A stretch of 64,000 nucleotides of DNA, from positions 744,001-808,000 of the forward strand of contig NZ_CP026121.1 in NCBI RefSeq assembly GCF_003330845.1, in the 5' to 3' direction. The DNA is from Streptomyces sp. Go-475 (lineage in GTDB: Bacteria > Actinomycetota > Actinomycetes > Streptomycetales > Streptomycetaceae). The notes beneath the pieces are model-generated. The model saw only the letters and a list, made by a program, of their open reading frames with translations, was not told where the DNA came from and made no database searches. The position numbers and the translations under genes are program-made. Shown here in pieces: positions 46,764 to 55,271 of this stretch (the first letter of the stretch is position 1; each line of letters opens with the position of its first letter).

Positions 46764-47726
46764 TCAGCCCTTGCGGGCCTTGATCTCCTCGGTCAGGGCC
46801 GGGACGACGTCGAAGAGGTCGCCGACGACGCCGTAGTCGACGAGGTCGAAGATCGGGGCCTCGGCGTCCTTGTTGATCGCCACGATCGTCTTCGAGGTCT
46901 GCATACCGGCGCGGTGCTGGATCGCGCCGGAGATGCCGGAGGCGATGTACAGCTGCGGCGAGACCGACTTGCCGGTCTGGCCGACCTGGTTGGTGTGCGG
47001 GTACCAGCCCGCGTCCACCGCGGCACGCGAGGCACCGACGGCCGCGCCGAGGGAGTCGGCGAGGGCCTCGATGATCGCGAAGTTCTCCGCGCCGTTGACG
47101 CCACGGCCGCCGGAGACCACGATCGCGGCCTCGGTCAGCTCCGGACGGCCCGTCGACTCACGCGGCGTACGGCCGGTGACCTTGGTGCCGGTGGCCTGCG
47201 CGGAGAAGGTCACCGACAGGGCCTCGACCGCGCCGGCGGCCGGGGCGGCCTCGACGGCGGCGCTGTTGGGCTTGACCGTGATGACCGGGGTGCCCTTGGA
47301 GACACGGGACTTGGTGGTGAAGGACGCGGCGAACACCGACTGCGTGGCCACCGGGCCCTCGTCGCCGGCCTCCAGGTCGACGGCGTCGGTGATGATGCCG
47401 GAGCCGATGCGCAGCGCCAGGCGGGCGGCGATCTCCTTGCCCTCGGCGGAGGACGGCACCAGCACGGCGGCCGGGGAGACGGCCTCGTGCGCGGCCTGGA
47501 GGGCGTCGACCTTCGGTACGACCAGGTAGTCGGCGTACTCGGCGGCCTCGTGCGTGAGCACCTTGACCGCGCCGTGCTCGGCGAGCGTGGCGGCGGTGTC
47601 GGCGGCGCCGTTGCCCAGCGCGACGGCGACGGGCTCGCCGATGCGGCGGGCCAGGGTCAGCAGCTCCAGGGTGGGCTTGCGGACGGCACCGTCCACGTGG
47701 TCGACGTAGACGAGAACTTCAGCCAT
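46764..47726 (-). CDS. etfA: Electron transfer flavoprotein alpha subunit
   Basis: A 320-residue ETF alpha subunit. The N-terminal AANH-like domain opens MAEVLVYVDHVDGAVRKPTL, and the C-terminal FAD-binding region contains VVSGGRGVNGAENFA, VGQTGKSVSPQLYIASGISG and QHRAGMQTSKTIVAINKD. With EtfB it accepts electrons from acyl-CoA and related dehydrogenases and passes them to the respiratory chain. It is 54 bases downstream of etfB on the same strand. Confidence 0.97.
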   Translation of the reverse strand: MAEVLVYVDHVDGAVRKPTLELLTLARRIGEPVAVALGNGAADTAATLAEHGAVKVLTHEAAEYADYLVVPKVDALQAAHEAVSPAAVLVPSSAEGKEIAARLALRIGSGIITDAVDLEAGDEGPVATQSVFAASFTTKSRVSKGTPVITVKPNSAAVEAAPAAGAVEALSVTFSAQATGTKVTGRTPRESTGRPELTEAAIVVSGGRGVNGAENFAIIEALADSLGAAVGASRAAVDAGWYPHTNQVGQTGKSVSPQLYIASGISGAIQHRAGMQTSKTIVAINKDAEAPIFDLVDYGVVGDLFDVVPALTEEIKARKG

Positions 47727-47780
47727 GGGACTTCTTCTCTCCTGCTTGCGAAAGATGAGGGGCGGTCAGCGAATCCGGGC

Positions 47781-48569
47781 TCAGATGAACTTCTGGCCCG
47801 CGAGGAACTCAGCGAGCTGCTTGCCGCCCTCGCCCTCGTCCTTGACGATCGTGCCCGCGGTACGCGCCGGGCGCTCGGCCGCGCCGTCGACGACCGTGTA
47901 GGCGCCCTCCAGGCCGACCTCCTCGGCCTCGATGTCGAGGTCGGACAGGTCCCAGGACTCCACCGGCTTCTTCTTGGCCGCCATGATGCCCTTGAAGGAC
48001 GGGTAGCGCGCCTCGCCCGACTGGTCGGTCACCGAGACGACGGCCGGCAGGGACGCCTCCAGGTTCTCCGAGGCGGCGTCGCCGTCGCGGCGGCCCTTGA
48101 CCGTGCCGTCCTCGACGGAGACCTCGGAGAGCAGGGTGACCTGCGGGACGCCCAGGCGCTCGGCGAGCAGCGCGGGCACGACGCCCATGGTGCCGTCGGT
48201 GGAGGCCATGCCGGAGATGACCAGGTCGTAGCCGGCCTTCTCGATCGCCTTGGCCAGGACCAGGGAGGTGCCGATGGCGTCGGTGCCGTGGATGTCGTCG
48301 TCCTCGACGTGGATCGCCTTGTCGGCGCCCATGGACAGCGCCTTGCGCAGGGCGTCCTTGGCGTCCTCGGGGCCCACCGTCAGGACGGTGATCTCCACGT
48401 CGTCGTCGGAGTTCTCGGAGATCTGCAGCGCCTGCTCGACCGCGTACTCGTCGAGCTCGGAGAGCAGACCGTCCACGTCGTCCCGGTCGACGGTCAGGTC
48501 ATCGGCGAAGTGCCGGTCGCCAGTGGCGTCGGGCACGTACTTCACAGTGACAACGATCCTCAAGCTCAC
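47781..48569 (-). CDS. etfB: Electron transfer flavoprotein beta subunit
   Basis: A 262-residue ETF beta subunit. It opens MSLRIVVTVKYVPDATGDRHF and contains the AMP-binding strand motifs (ITVLTVGPEDAKDALRKALSMGADKAIHV) and LVISGMASTDGTMGVVPALLAERLGVPQVT. It forms the FAD/AMP heterodimer with EtfA. Start ATG 48569 is as usual for the family. The 218-base region upstream carries no gene; its promoter is not recognised. Confidence 0.97.
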   Translation of the reverse strand: MSLRIVVTVKYVPDATGDRHFADDLTVDRDDVDGLLSELDEYAVEQALQISENSDDDVEITVLTVGPEDAKDALRKALSMGADKAIHVEDDDIHGTDAIGTSLVLAKAIEKAGYDLVISGMASTDGTMGVVPALLAERLGVPQVTLLSEVSVEDGTVKGRRDGDAASENLEASLPAVVSVTDQSGEARYPSFKGIMAAKKKPVESWDLSDLDIEAEEVGLEGAYTVVDGAAERPARTAGTIVKDEGEGGKQLAEFLAGQKFI

Positions 48570-48787
48570 GCCGGCTCTCCTACTGCATCGTCATTTCTCG
48601 GCTGCCTCTTGCAGGCAGCATAGGCGCCTCAAGCGGCCGATCCCGGTCGGGGCGACCCACGCTCCGAGCGAAATATTACTCGTCAGTACATCCAGTTCGT
48701 TCCCGCTAAGCAAGCGCTTTGAACTGTGACCTTCGCAACGCAGCGTAACCGGAACTCGACGGTCACGCAGCCCCGGGGGACAGCCGG

Positions 48788-49279
48788 TCAGTCGCCCAGG
48801 CGCTGGAAGCGTCCCTGGTGGTAGAGGAGCGGGCGGCCGGTGCCCGTGGGGTCGCCGTGCACGACCTCGGCGATCACGATCCGGTGGTCCCCGGCGGGGA
48901 CGCGTGTGACGACCCGGCCCACCAGCCAGGCGAGCACGCCGTCGAGCACGGGAACCCCCTCGGGTCCCTCGCGCCAGGCGGTGGGCGCCGCGAAGCGGTC
49001 GGCCCCGCTGCGGGCGAACGTGGCGGCGAGTTCCTGCTGGTGCTCGCCGAGGACGTGGACGCCGACGTGGCCGGTCGCCGCGATCGCGGGCCAGCTGGAG
49101 GCGCCGGTGCCGATGCCGAAGGACAACAGGGGCGGCTCGGCGGAGACGGAGGTGAGGGACGTCGCGGTGAAGCCCACCGGACCGGCGTCGCCACGAGCGG
49201 TGATGACGGCCACTCCCGCCGCGTGCCGCCGGAAGACCGAGCGCAGGAGGTCGGTCGTGGCGAGAAGGTCCGCAGGCAT
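48788..49279 (-). CDS. Flavin reductase family protein
   Basis: A 163-residue split-barrel flavin reductase (FlaRed/HpaC type). The motif AAGVAVITARGDAGPVGFTATSLTSVSAEPPLLSF-type region begins near residue 20, FARSGADRF is near 95 and HRIVIAEVVHG near 130. It would reduce FMN or FAD with NAD(P)H, often for a partner monooxygenase, but none is adjacent. ATG 49279 is selected; an upstream in-frame GTG or TTG would add MTVRTIYRQPD and is possible. Confidence 0.85.
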   Translation of the reverse strand: MPADLLATTDLLRSVFRRHAAGVAVITARGDAGPVGFTATSLTSVSAEPPLLSFGIGTGASSWPAIAATGHVGVHVLGEHQQELAATFARSGADRFAAPTAWREGPEGVPVLDGVLAWLVGRVVTRVPAGDHRIVIAEVVHGDPTGTGRPLLYHQGRFQRLGD

Positions 49280-49385
49280 GGGGTCAGGCTGACGATAAAT
49301 GGTACGCACAGTCAAGTTCGTTCCGTGATGTGGGAGATGGCTCACTGGCGGCTCCGCACTCTGGCACCGCCTCCCGCCGGACCCC

Positions 49386-49802
49386 TCACACCGCCTCCCC
49401 CAGAGCGGCGATCACATCGGCCTTGCGCGGCTGGCCGGTGGCCCGTCGCACCACCCGGCCGCCGGCGTCCAGGACCAGCACGGTCGGGGTCTTGAGGATG
49501 TCCAGCCGGCGCACGAGGTCCAGATGGGCCTCGGCGTCGATCTCGACGTGGGTCACGCCCGGGACCAGGCCGGCCACCTCGCCGAGGACCCGCCGGGTGG
49601 CCCGGCAGGGCGCGCAGAACGCGCTGGAGAACTGCACGAGCGTGGCCCGCTCGCCGAGTTCCGCGCCCAGCTCCGCCGCATCGAGCCGTTTGCCGTCGTC
49701 CCGCCCGCGCACCCGCACTCTCCCGCTCCGCCGCCGTCGCAGCACTCCGTAGGCGCTCGCCGCCGCGAGCACCAGCACGCACACCACCAGTCCGGTCATC
49801 AC
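49386..49802 (-). CDS. Membrane-anchored thioredoxin-like protein
   Basis: A 138-residue protein. One N-terminal helix (MMTGLVVCVLVLAAASAYGVL) is followed by a basic stretch (RRRRSGRVRVRGR) and a thioredoxin fold with active site FCAPC (in LVQFSSAFCAPCRATRRVL) and the cis-Pro segment ILKTPTVLVLD. The basic stretch directly after the helix suggests that the thioredoxin domain faces the cytoplasm. It is divergent from a DUF4395 membrane protein, a pairing seen widely in actinobacteria and suggestive of joint work in thiol or sulfur metabolism. Confidence 0.88.
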   Translation of the reverse strand: MMTGLVVCVLVLAAASAYGVLRRRRSGRVRVRGRDDGKRLDAAELGAELGERATLVQFSSAFCAPCRATRRVLGEVAGLVPGVTHVEIDAEAHLDLVRRLDILKTPTVLVLDAGGRVVRRATGQPRKADVIAALGEAV

Positions 49803-49877
49803 CCGCTACAAGCGTTCACGAGACCGCAAAGATTCCCGCCCTCCCCACGGGCCCGCCTTGCGGAATGCTTGGTTCCC

Positions 49878-50294
49878 ATGGACATCGACGCACGAGGGCC
49901 GCGCTTCGGCGCGGCCGTGACGACCGCCGTCCTGGCGGTCGTCCTGGTCACGGGGAACGCGTGGCTGCTGGCCTGGCAGACGCTGGCGTTCCTGCTGGGC
50001 GCGGCGGGCGGGGTGGGCCGCTCGCCGTACGGCCTGCTGTTCGCCAAGGCCGTACGGCCCCGGCTCGGGCCGCCGACCGAGTTCGAGGCGCCCGAACCGC
50101 CGCGCTTCGCCCAGGCGGTGGGGCTGCTCTTCGCCGGACTCGGGCTCGTCGGCTACACCCTGGGCCCTGACTGGCTGGGACTCGCGGCGACCGGTGCCGC
50201 TCTCGCCGCCGCCTTCCTGAACGCCGCTTTCGGGTACTGCCTGGGCTGCGAGTTGTACCTGCTCTTCCGCCGGGTGACGGTACGCGCGGAGTAA
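49878..50294 (+). CDS. DUF4395 family membrane protein
   Basis: A 138-residue membrane protein with about four helices. The DUF4395 features are the N-terminal DARGPRFGAAVTTAVLAVVL, the central region SPYGLLFAKAVRPRLGPP, and the C-terminal FNAAFGYCLGCELY-type motif (here LNAAFGYCLGCELYLLF) with a CxxC pair that could be redox active. It is divergent from the thioredoxin-like gene with a 75-base shared spacer, implying shared regulation. Function is unknown. Confidence 0.88.
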   Translation: MDIDARGPRFGAAVTTAVLAVVLVTGNAWLLAWQTLAFLLGAAGGVGRSPYGLLFAKAVRPRLGPPTEFEAPEPPRFAQAVGLLFAGLGLVGYTLGPDWLGLAATGAALAAAFLNAAFGYCLGCELYLLFRRVTVRAE

Positions 50295-50405
50295 TGCGCG
50301 CGTAAAAGCACGAGGTCGGATCCGGCGACGACGTGACGAGAATCTCCTCCCCCACGGGCACGAGGACTGGCTACCCGGCCGTTCTTCGGGCACGATCTGC
50401 GACAA

Positions 50406-50454
50406 GCCGTAAACCTACGGCTGCGTAACTTGTCCGCTGGGAATCCCTTCCCAG
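50406..50454. promoter_or_regulatory. Two inverted repeats in the acyltransferase leader
   Basis: GCCGTA-AACC-TACGGC (50406-50421) and CTGGGAA-TCCC-TTCCCAG (50437-50454) lie 61 and 28 bases before the ATG at 50482. Between them CTACGGCTGCGTAA is itself an imperfect palindrome. They may be operator sites or leader hairpins controlling the gene. Confidence 0.45.
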
Positions 50455-50481
50455 GCAGAGCAGGAAGGGTCCGAACCGCCC

Positions 50482-51210
50482 ATGGCAGAGCTCGTCTACC
50501 GTCCCGTCGTCGGTTTCGCCCGCACGCTGTTCAAGGTGTGGGACCTCAAGATCGACTGTCAGGGTTCGGAGAACATCCCGCGCTCGGGCGGCGCCGTGTT
50601 GGTGAGCAACCACATCAGCTACCTGGACTTCGTCTTCAACGGCCTGGCGGCGCTGCCGCAGAAACGTCTCGTGCGCTTCATGGCGAAGGAGTCCGTCTTC
50701 CGCCACCGCATCTCGGGGCCTCTGATGCGCGGCATGAAGCACATCCCGGTGGACCGCAAGCAGGGCGAGGCGGCGTACGCGCACGCCTTGGACTCGCTGC
50801 GGTCGGGCGAGATCGTCGGGGTCTTCCCCGAGGCGACGATCTCGCAGTCGTTCACGCTGAAGAGCTTCAAGTCGGGGGCCGCGCGCCTGGCCCAGGAGGC
50901 CGGTGTCCCGCTGGTCCCGATGGCCGTGTGGGGCACCCAGCGGCTGTGGACCAAGGGCCACCCGCGCAACTTCAAGCGCAGCCACATCCCCATCACGATC
51001 CGGGTCGGCGAGGCGATCGAGGCCTCCCGCGACAAGTACGCGGGTGCCATCACGCGCCAGGTGCGCGAGCGCGTCCAGGAGCTCCTGGAGGCCGCCCAGC
51101 GGGCCTACCCGGTGCGCCCGAAGGGCCCGGAGGACACCTGGTGGATGCCGGCCCACCTCGGCGGCACGGCGCCGACGCCGGAGCAGGTGCGGGAGGCCGA
51201 GGCGCGCTGA
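50482..51210 (+). CDS. plsC: 1-acyl-sn-glycerol-3-phosphate acyltransferase family protein
   Basis: A 242-residue lysophospholipid acyltransferase. Block I is SNHISYLDF (catalytic His and Asp), block II contains MRGMKHIPVDRKQGEAAY, and block III FPEATIS replaces the common FPEGTRS. Block IV is VPLVPMAVWGT. It transfers acyl chains to lysophosphatidate or another lipid acceptor at the membrane inner face. The gene is monocistronic with a GGTCC-rich leader and two hairpins upstream. Confidence 0.9.
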   Translation: MAELVYRPVVGFARTLFKVWDLKIDCQGSENIPRSGGAVLVSNHISYLDFVFNGLAALPQKRLVRFMAKESVFRHRISGPLMRGMKHIPVDRKQGEAAYAHALDSLRSGEIVGVFPEATISQSFTLKSFKSGAARLAQEAGVPLVPMAVWGTQRLWTKGHPRNFKRSHIPITIRVGEAIEASRDKYAGAITRQVRERVQELLEAAQRAYPVRPKGPEDTWWMPAHLGGTAPTPEQVREAEAR

Positions 51211-51274
51211 CGCGCCCGGTCCGCGCGACGCGGTCGGCGCCCTCGCCCCCGGCGGGGAGCGGGCGGGCGGGGCC

Positions 51275-51847
51275 TCAGAGCGCGGTGGGGAGCGTCCGCC
51301 ACAGGTGCGGCCGGTCGCGAGCCGCTTTCAGGGTGTCGAGTACGACCGGGTGCGGCGCCGCGTACAGAACCGGGTAGTCCCGTTCACCGGATGCCGGGTC
51401 GGGTGTGAAGGCGAGCCGCTCGCCGTCGAGGGAGAACCGCGCGTCCACGCCCGGCTTGTTGCCCCGGGGGTCCTGCCGGTGCCAGGCGCCGTGGAAGCGG
51501 ACGGCGACCAGCCCGTGCACCTCGTCGAACTTCTGGTAGCAGAGCGCGGTCGGGATGTCCTCGGCCCGCAGCAGCGCGGCCAGCGCGTGGGCCTTGGCGT
51601 AGCAGATGCCGGTGCGCTGTTCCAGGACATCGGAGGCGCGCCAGGTGACGCGGAGGTCGCCGGAGTCCTGCGAGTGGGGAATGGTGTCGCGCACGAACTG
51701 GAACGCGGCCCGCGCATACTCATACGAGTCCGCCACGCCCTGAGCGAGCTTCGCGGCCGTCTCGCGCACGCGTGGATGATCGTGGTCGATTGCCTCATCA
51801 GCGGCCAAGTACGCGGACAGGTCAGGGGTTTCCTGGATCAGCTGCAT
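51275..51847 (-). CDS. Transglutaminase-like cysteine protein
   Basis: A 190-residue cytosolic protein with a transglutaminase-like core: catalytic Cys in RTGICYAKAHALAALL, His in EVHGLVAVRF and Asp in HRQDPRGNKP. It starts MQLIQETPDLSAYLAADEAI, characteristic of a bacterial subgroup sometimes annotated as transglutaminase family proteins. It probably acts as a cysteine protease or amidase; the substrate is unknown. It stands alone between the acyltransferase and the secreted protein. Confidence 0.87.
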   Translation of the reverse strand: MQLIQETPDLSAYLAADEAIDHDHPRVRETAAKLAQGVADSYEYARAAFQFVRDTIPHSQDSGDLRVTWRASDVLEQRTGICYAKAHALAALLRAEDIPTALCYQKFDEVHGLVAVRFHGAWHRQDPRGNKPGVDARFSLDGERLAFTPDPASGERDYPVLYAAPHPVVLDTLKAARDRPHLWRTLPTAL

Positions 51848-52019
51848 GCGGCCTGAGCATAGGGAGAGATCCGCTCCCCGGTCAATGAAATTTCCATCAA
51901 GCGTATATGTATGCAGCGCTCGGGAGAACGGCTGAACACCGCCGCAACCCTTCGCCTCGGCACAACCCTTCCCGTCCCCCGCCGGTCTCGGCTCCGCGGA
52001 TCAGCGACAAGGAGACGGC

Positions 52020-53393
52020 ATGAAGCACCTACAGCGCCTGCTGGGCGTGGCGCTCGGCGGCTGCGCCCTCGTGGCGGCCGGGACGGCGGCCGGGCCCGCG
52101 TACGCCCTGGACAACGAGTTGTGGATCAGCGCACCGTACGAGACGGTGCTGCCCGGCGCGGACGCGGACGGCAACGCGCGGGAGCGCACCCTGGACGTGC
52201 GGGTGAGCCGGGATGTCGCCGACGGCAGGGTGCCGGCGGGGCGGCTGACGGTCGACGTGAGCGAGGTCGCCGCCTTCGCTCGGGCGGCGTGGCCCGCGAA
52301 CTGCGTGCCCGAGACGGAGCACAGGGCGGTCTGCGCGTTCCCGGCGATGCCCGACGGGACGGAGAGCGTGCCGGCCGCCACGTTCCGGCTGAGCGCGCTG
52401 CCGGGGGCGGACACCGGTGCCTCGGGATACGTGCGCTACTCGGCCGCCGCCGGTGACCTGACGTCCCACGCCGGTGAGACCCGGGTCGGCGTGGGCAACG
52501 GGCCGGACCTCGGGCTCGGCCCGGTCGACGACCAGCGGGGCCTGCGGCCGGGCACCGAGACGAGCGTGCGGGCGACGCTGTCCAACAGCGGCAACCGCAC
52601 CGCCGAGCGCACACTGCTGTGGCTCGACGCCTCGTACGGCCTGCGCTTCAAGGAGCGGCACGCGAACTGCGAGTACCGGCAGGACGACAGGGGCACCTCC
52701 GCCCTGTGCGTGCTGGACGAGTCGGTGGCCCCGGGGCAGCGGTACGCGCTGAGCACGCGCCTCGGCGTCGGGCGGAACGCGCTGTACGAGCGGTTCGACC
52801 ACTCCGTCCAGCCCTACTCGGACGAGGCGTACCAGGAGGCCCGCGGCGAGTGGACGTGGACCAGGGGGACGGGTTCGGAACTGAACCTGCGTCCCCTGGC
52901 CGCCCGGTCCGCGGCCTCGGAGCCCGACATCGACCCGCAGGACAACTACGGGAGCGTCATCCTCGAGGCCCGGAACACCGCCGACCTGAAGCTCACCGGC
53001 AGCAAGGTGCGCGGGGCGGCGGGCGAGACCGTGACGGCCCAGGTCACCGTCCTCAACCGCGGCCCGGCGTGGGTGGCGTCGCTGGGCGCGGGAGCGGCCG
53101 TGGCGACGGTGCGGTTCCAGGCGCCGGAGGGCACCACGGTCGTGATCCCGCCGGAGGAGGAGAACTGCTGGCCCTCGGGCGACGGCGCGTCCTCCGCGAC
53201 CTACTACTGCAAGACGCCGATCTACCTGCACGACAAGGCGTCGTACACCTTCGACATCCCCCTGCGGATCGACCGTGTGGTGCGCGGGGCGCAGGCCACC
53301 GTGGCGACCGTCAACGACGATCCCGAGCTGAGCATCCGGGAGTTCGACCCGAACCTGCGCAACAACAGCGCGCGGATCGTCGTCAACGGCTGA
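52020..53393 (+). CDS. Large secreted protein of unknown function
   Basis: A 457-residue exported protein. The signal peptide MKHLQRLLGVALGGCALV is cleaved near PAYA (about residue 29). The mature part appears to be beta-rich repeats: RVGVGNGPDLGLGPVDDQRGLRPGTETSV-type and, later, VTVLNRGPAWV are patterns of conserved-repeat (CARDB/DUF11-like) beta-sandwiches, and six or more cysteines are spaced to form disulfides. No catalytic motif is seen; an adhesive or surface role is plausible. A GACAAGGAG site precedes the ATG. Confidence 0.75.
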   Translation: MKHLQRLLGVALGGCALVAAGTAAGPAYALDNELWISAPYETVLPGADADGNARERTLDVRVSRDVADGRVPAGRLTVDVSEVAAFARAAWPANCVPETEHRAVCAFPAMPDGTESVPAATFRLSALPGADTGASGYVRYSAAAGDLTSHAGETRVGVGNGPDLGLGPVDDQRGLRPGTETSVRATLSNSGNRTAERTLLWLDASYGLRFKERHANCEYRQDDRGTSALCVLDESVAPGQRYALSTRLGVGRNALYERFDHSVQPYSDEAYQEARGEWTWTRGTGSELNLRPLAARSAASEPDIDPQDNYGSVILEARNTADLKLTGSKVRGAAGETVTAQVTVLNRGPAWVASLGAGAAVATVRFQAPEGTTVVIPPEEENCWPSGDGASSATYYCKTPIYLHDKASYTFDIPLRIDRVVRGAQATVATVNDDPELSIREFDPNLRNNSARIVVNG

Positions 53394-53413
53394 ACCGGGG
53401 CGGGGAGGTGGCC

Positions 53414-54484
53414 CTAGCGGGCCATCTCCTCCTTCAGCGCCGCCACGAAGGCGTCCACGTCGTCCTCGGTCGTGTCGAAGGCGCACATCCAGCGGACGTC
53501 GCCCGCGGCCTCGTCCCAGAAGTAGAAGCGGAAGCGCTTCTGCAGGCGCTCGCTCACGTCGTGGGGCAGGCGGGCGAACACCGCGTTGGCCTGCACCGGG
53601 TAGAGGATCTCCACGCCGTGCACGGCCCGCACGCCCTCGGCGAGGCGCTGGGCCATCTCGTTGGCGTGGCGGGCGTTGCGCAGCCACAGGTCCCGGGCGA
53701 GCAGCGCCTCCAGTTGCACCGACACGAAGCGCATCTTGGAGGCGAGCTGCATGGACAGCTTGCGCAGGTGCTTCATGTGGCTGACGGCGTCCTGGTCGAT
53801 CACCACGACGGCCTCGCCGAAGAGGGCGCCGTTCTTCGTGCCGCCCAGGGAGAGGATGTCGACGCCGGCCGCGTTGGTGAGCGTCCGCATCGGGACGTTC
53901 AGGGTGGCGGCGGCGTTGGCCAGCCGGGAGCCGTCCAGGTGCACCTTCATGCCGTGCGCGTGGGCGTGGTCGCAGATCGCGCGTATCTCGTCGGGCGTGT
54001 AGACCGTGCCCAGTTCGGTGGCCTGGGCGATCGAGACGACCTGGGGCATCGCGCGGTGCTCGTCGTCCCAGCCGTACGCCTGCCGGTCGATCAGCTCGGG
54101 GGTGAGCTTGCCGTCCGGCGTCGGGACGGTGAGCAGCTTCAGGCCGCCGACCCGCTCGGGCGCCCCGCACTCGTCGACGTTGATGTGCGCGCTCTCGGCA
54201 CAGATCACCGCACCCCAGCGGTCGGTGACCGCCTGGAGGGCGACGACGTTCGCGCCGGTGCCGTTGAAGACCGGGAACGCCTCGGCCGTGGGCCCGAAGT
54301 GGCTGCGGACGACGCTCTGCAGGTTCTCGGTGTAGGCGTCCTCGCCGTAGGCGACCTGGTGCCCGCCGTTGGCCAGGGCCAGGGCGGCGAGCACCTCCGG
54401 GTGGGCGCCGGCGTAGTTGTCGCTGGCGAATCCGCGGACGTCGGGGTCGTGATGGCGGCGGGCGTCGGTCTTCGGCGGGTTCAC
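53414..54484 (-). CDS. Threonine aldolase/beta-eliminating lyase family PLP enzyme
   Basis: A 356-residue PLP-dependent enzyme of fold type I. FASDNYAGAHPEVLAAL begins the domain, HLDGSRLANAAATL gives the cofactor-ring Asp, and SLGGTKNGALFGEA holds the Schiff-base Lys. The family includes low-specificity L-threonine aldolases that cleave beta-hydroxy amino acids to glycine and an aldehyde. GTG 54484 overlaps the preceding SDR stop as GTGA, so the two are translationally coupled. It is the last gene of the DUF6421-SDR-aldolase operon. Confidence 0.9.
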   Translation of the reverse strand: MNPPKTDARRHHDPDVRGFASDNYAGAHPEVLAALALANGGHQVAYGEDAYTENLQSVVRSHFGPTAEAFPVFNGTGANVVALQAVTDRWGAVICAESAHINVDECGAPERVGGLKLLTVPTPDGKLTPELIDRQAYGWDDEHRAMPQVVSIAQATELGTVYTPDEIRAICDHAHAHGMKVHLDGSRLANAAATLNVPMRTLTNAAGVDILSLGGTKNGALFGEAVVVIDQDAVSHMKHLRKLSMQLASKMRFVSVQLEALLARDLWLRNARHANEMAQRLAEGVRAVHGVEILYPVQANAVFARLPHDVSERLQKRFRFYFWDEAAGDVRWMCAFDTTEDDVDAFVAALKEEMAR

Positions 54485-55230
54485 GGCTTCTCGGTGAGCC
54501 ACAGACGGTTTCCGTTCACTTCGGCGGCGGGCTTCTCCCAGACCCCGACGATGGCCTCGGCCAGGTCCTTGACGTCGGTGAAGCCCGCGAACTTCGCGTT
54601 GGGGCGCTCGGCGCGCATCGCGTCGTGCACCAGTGCCTTCACCACCAGGATCGCAGCCGCCGACGTCGGGCCGTCGGGGCCCCCGGCCTTGCGGAAGTAG
54701 TCGGCCATGGCCAGCGTCCACGCCTCGGCGGCCGCCTTGCCGGCGGCGTACGCGGCGTTGCCCGCGGTGGGCTTGCTGGCGCCGGCGGCGCTGATCAGCA
54801 CGTACCGGCCGCGGTCGCTGCGCTGGAGGGCCTCGTGGAAGGCGAGGGAGGTGTGCTGGACGGTGCGCACCAGCAGCATCTCCAGGAAGTCCCAGTCGTC
54901 CAGGCTGGTCCGGGTGAAGGTCTCGCTGCCGCGCCAGCCGCCGACGAGGTGGACCAGGCCGTCGACGCGGCCGAAGTCCTTCTCGATGCGGTTCGCCCAG
55001 TCGCGGGTGGCCTGCAGGTCGAGCAGGTCGACCGTGTCGCCGGTGACGGTGGCGCCGCCGGTCGCGTAGCTCGCCGCGTCCACCGCCTCCGCCAGCCGCT
55101 CCGGGTCGTTGTCCGAGCCGATGACGGTCGCTCCCGCCTCGGCCAGCCTGAGCAGCGCCGCCCGGCCCGCGGGCCCGCCCGCACCGGCCACCGCGATCAC
55201 CGCACCGCTGAGCGCCCCGTTCCCCGCCAT
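54481..55230 (-). CDS. SDR family oxidoreductase
   Basis: A 249-residue Rossmann protein. The cofactor loop VAGAGGPAGRAALL departs from the classical TGxxxGIG motif, but Asp/Asn (GSDNDPERL), the LVHLVGG segment and the catalytic Ser-Tyr-Lys (LISAAGASKPTAG, AAYAAGKAA) are present. ATG 55230 is chosen because AGGAGG lies seven bases upstream; a GTG at 55275 overlapping the DUF6421 stop is an alternative. It probably reduces a carbonyl formed or used by its partner enzymes. Its stop overlaps the aldolase start. Confidence 0.87.
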   Translation of the reverse strand: MAGNGALSGAVIAVAGAGGPAGRAALLRLAEAGATVIGSDNDPERLAEAVDAASYATGGATVTGDTVDLLDLQATRDWANRIEKDFGRVDGLVHLVGGWRGSETFTRTSLDDWDFLEMLLVRTVQHTSLAFHEALQRSDRGRYVLISAAGASKPTAGNAAYAAGKAAAEAWTLAMADYFRKAGGPDGPTSAAAILVVKALVHDAMRAERPNAKFAGFTDVKDLAEAIVGVWEKPAAEVNGNRLWLTEKP

Positions 55231-55271
55231 GATCTTCGCCTCCTGAGCAGTGTTCTCGGTACGCCGATCGC

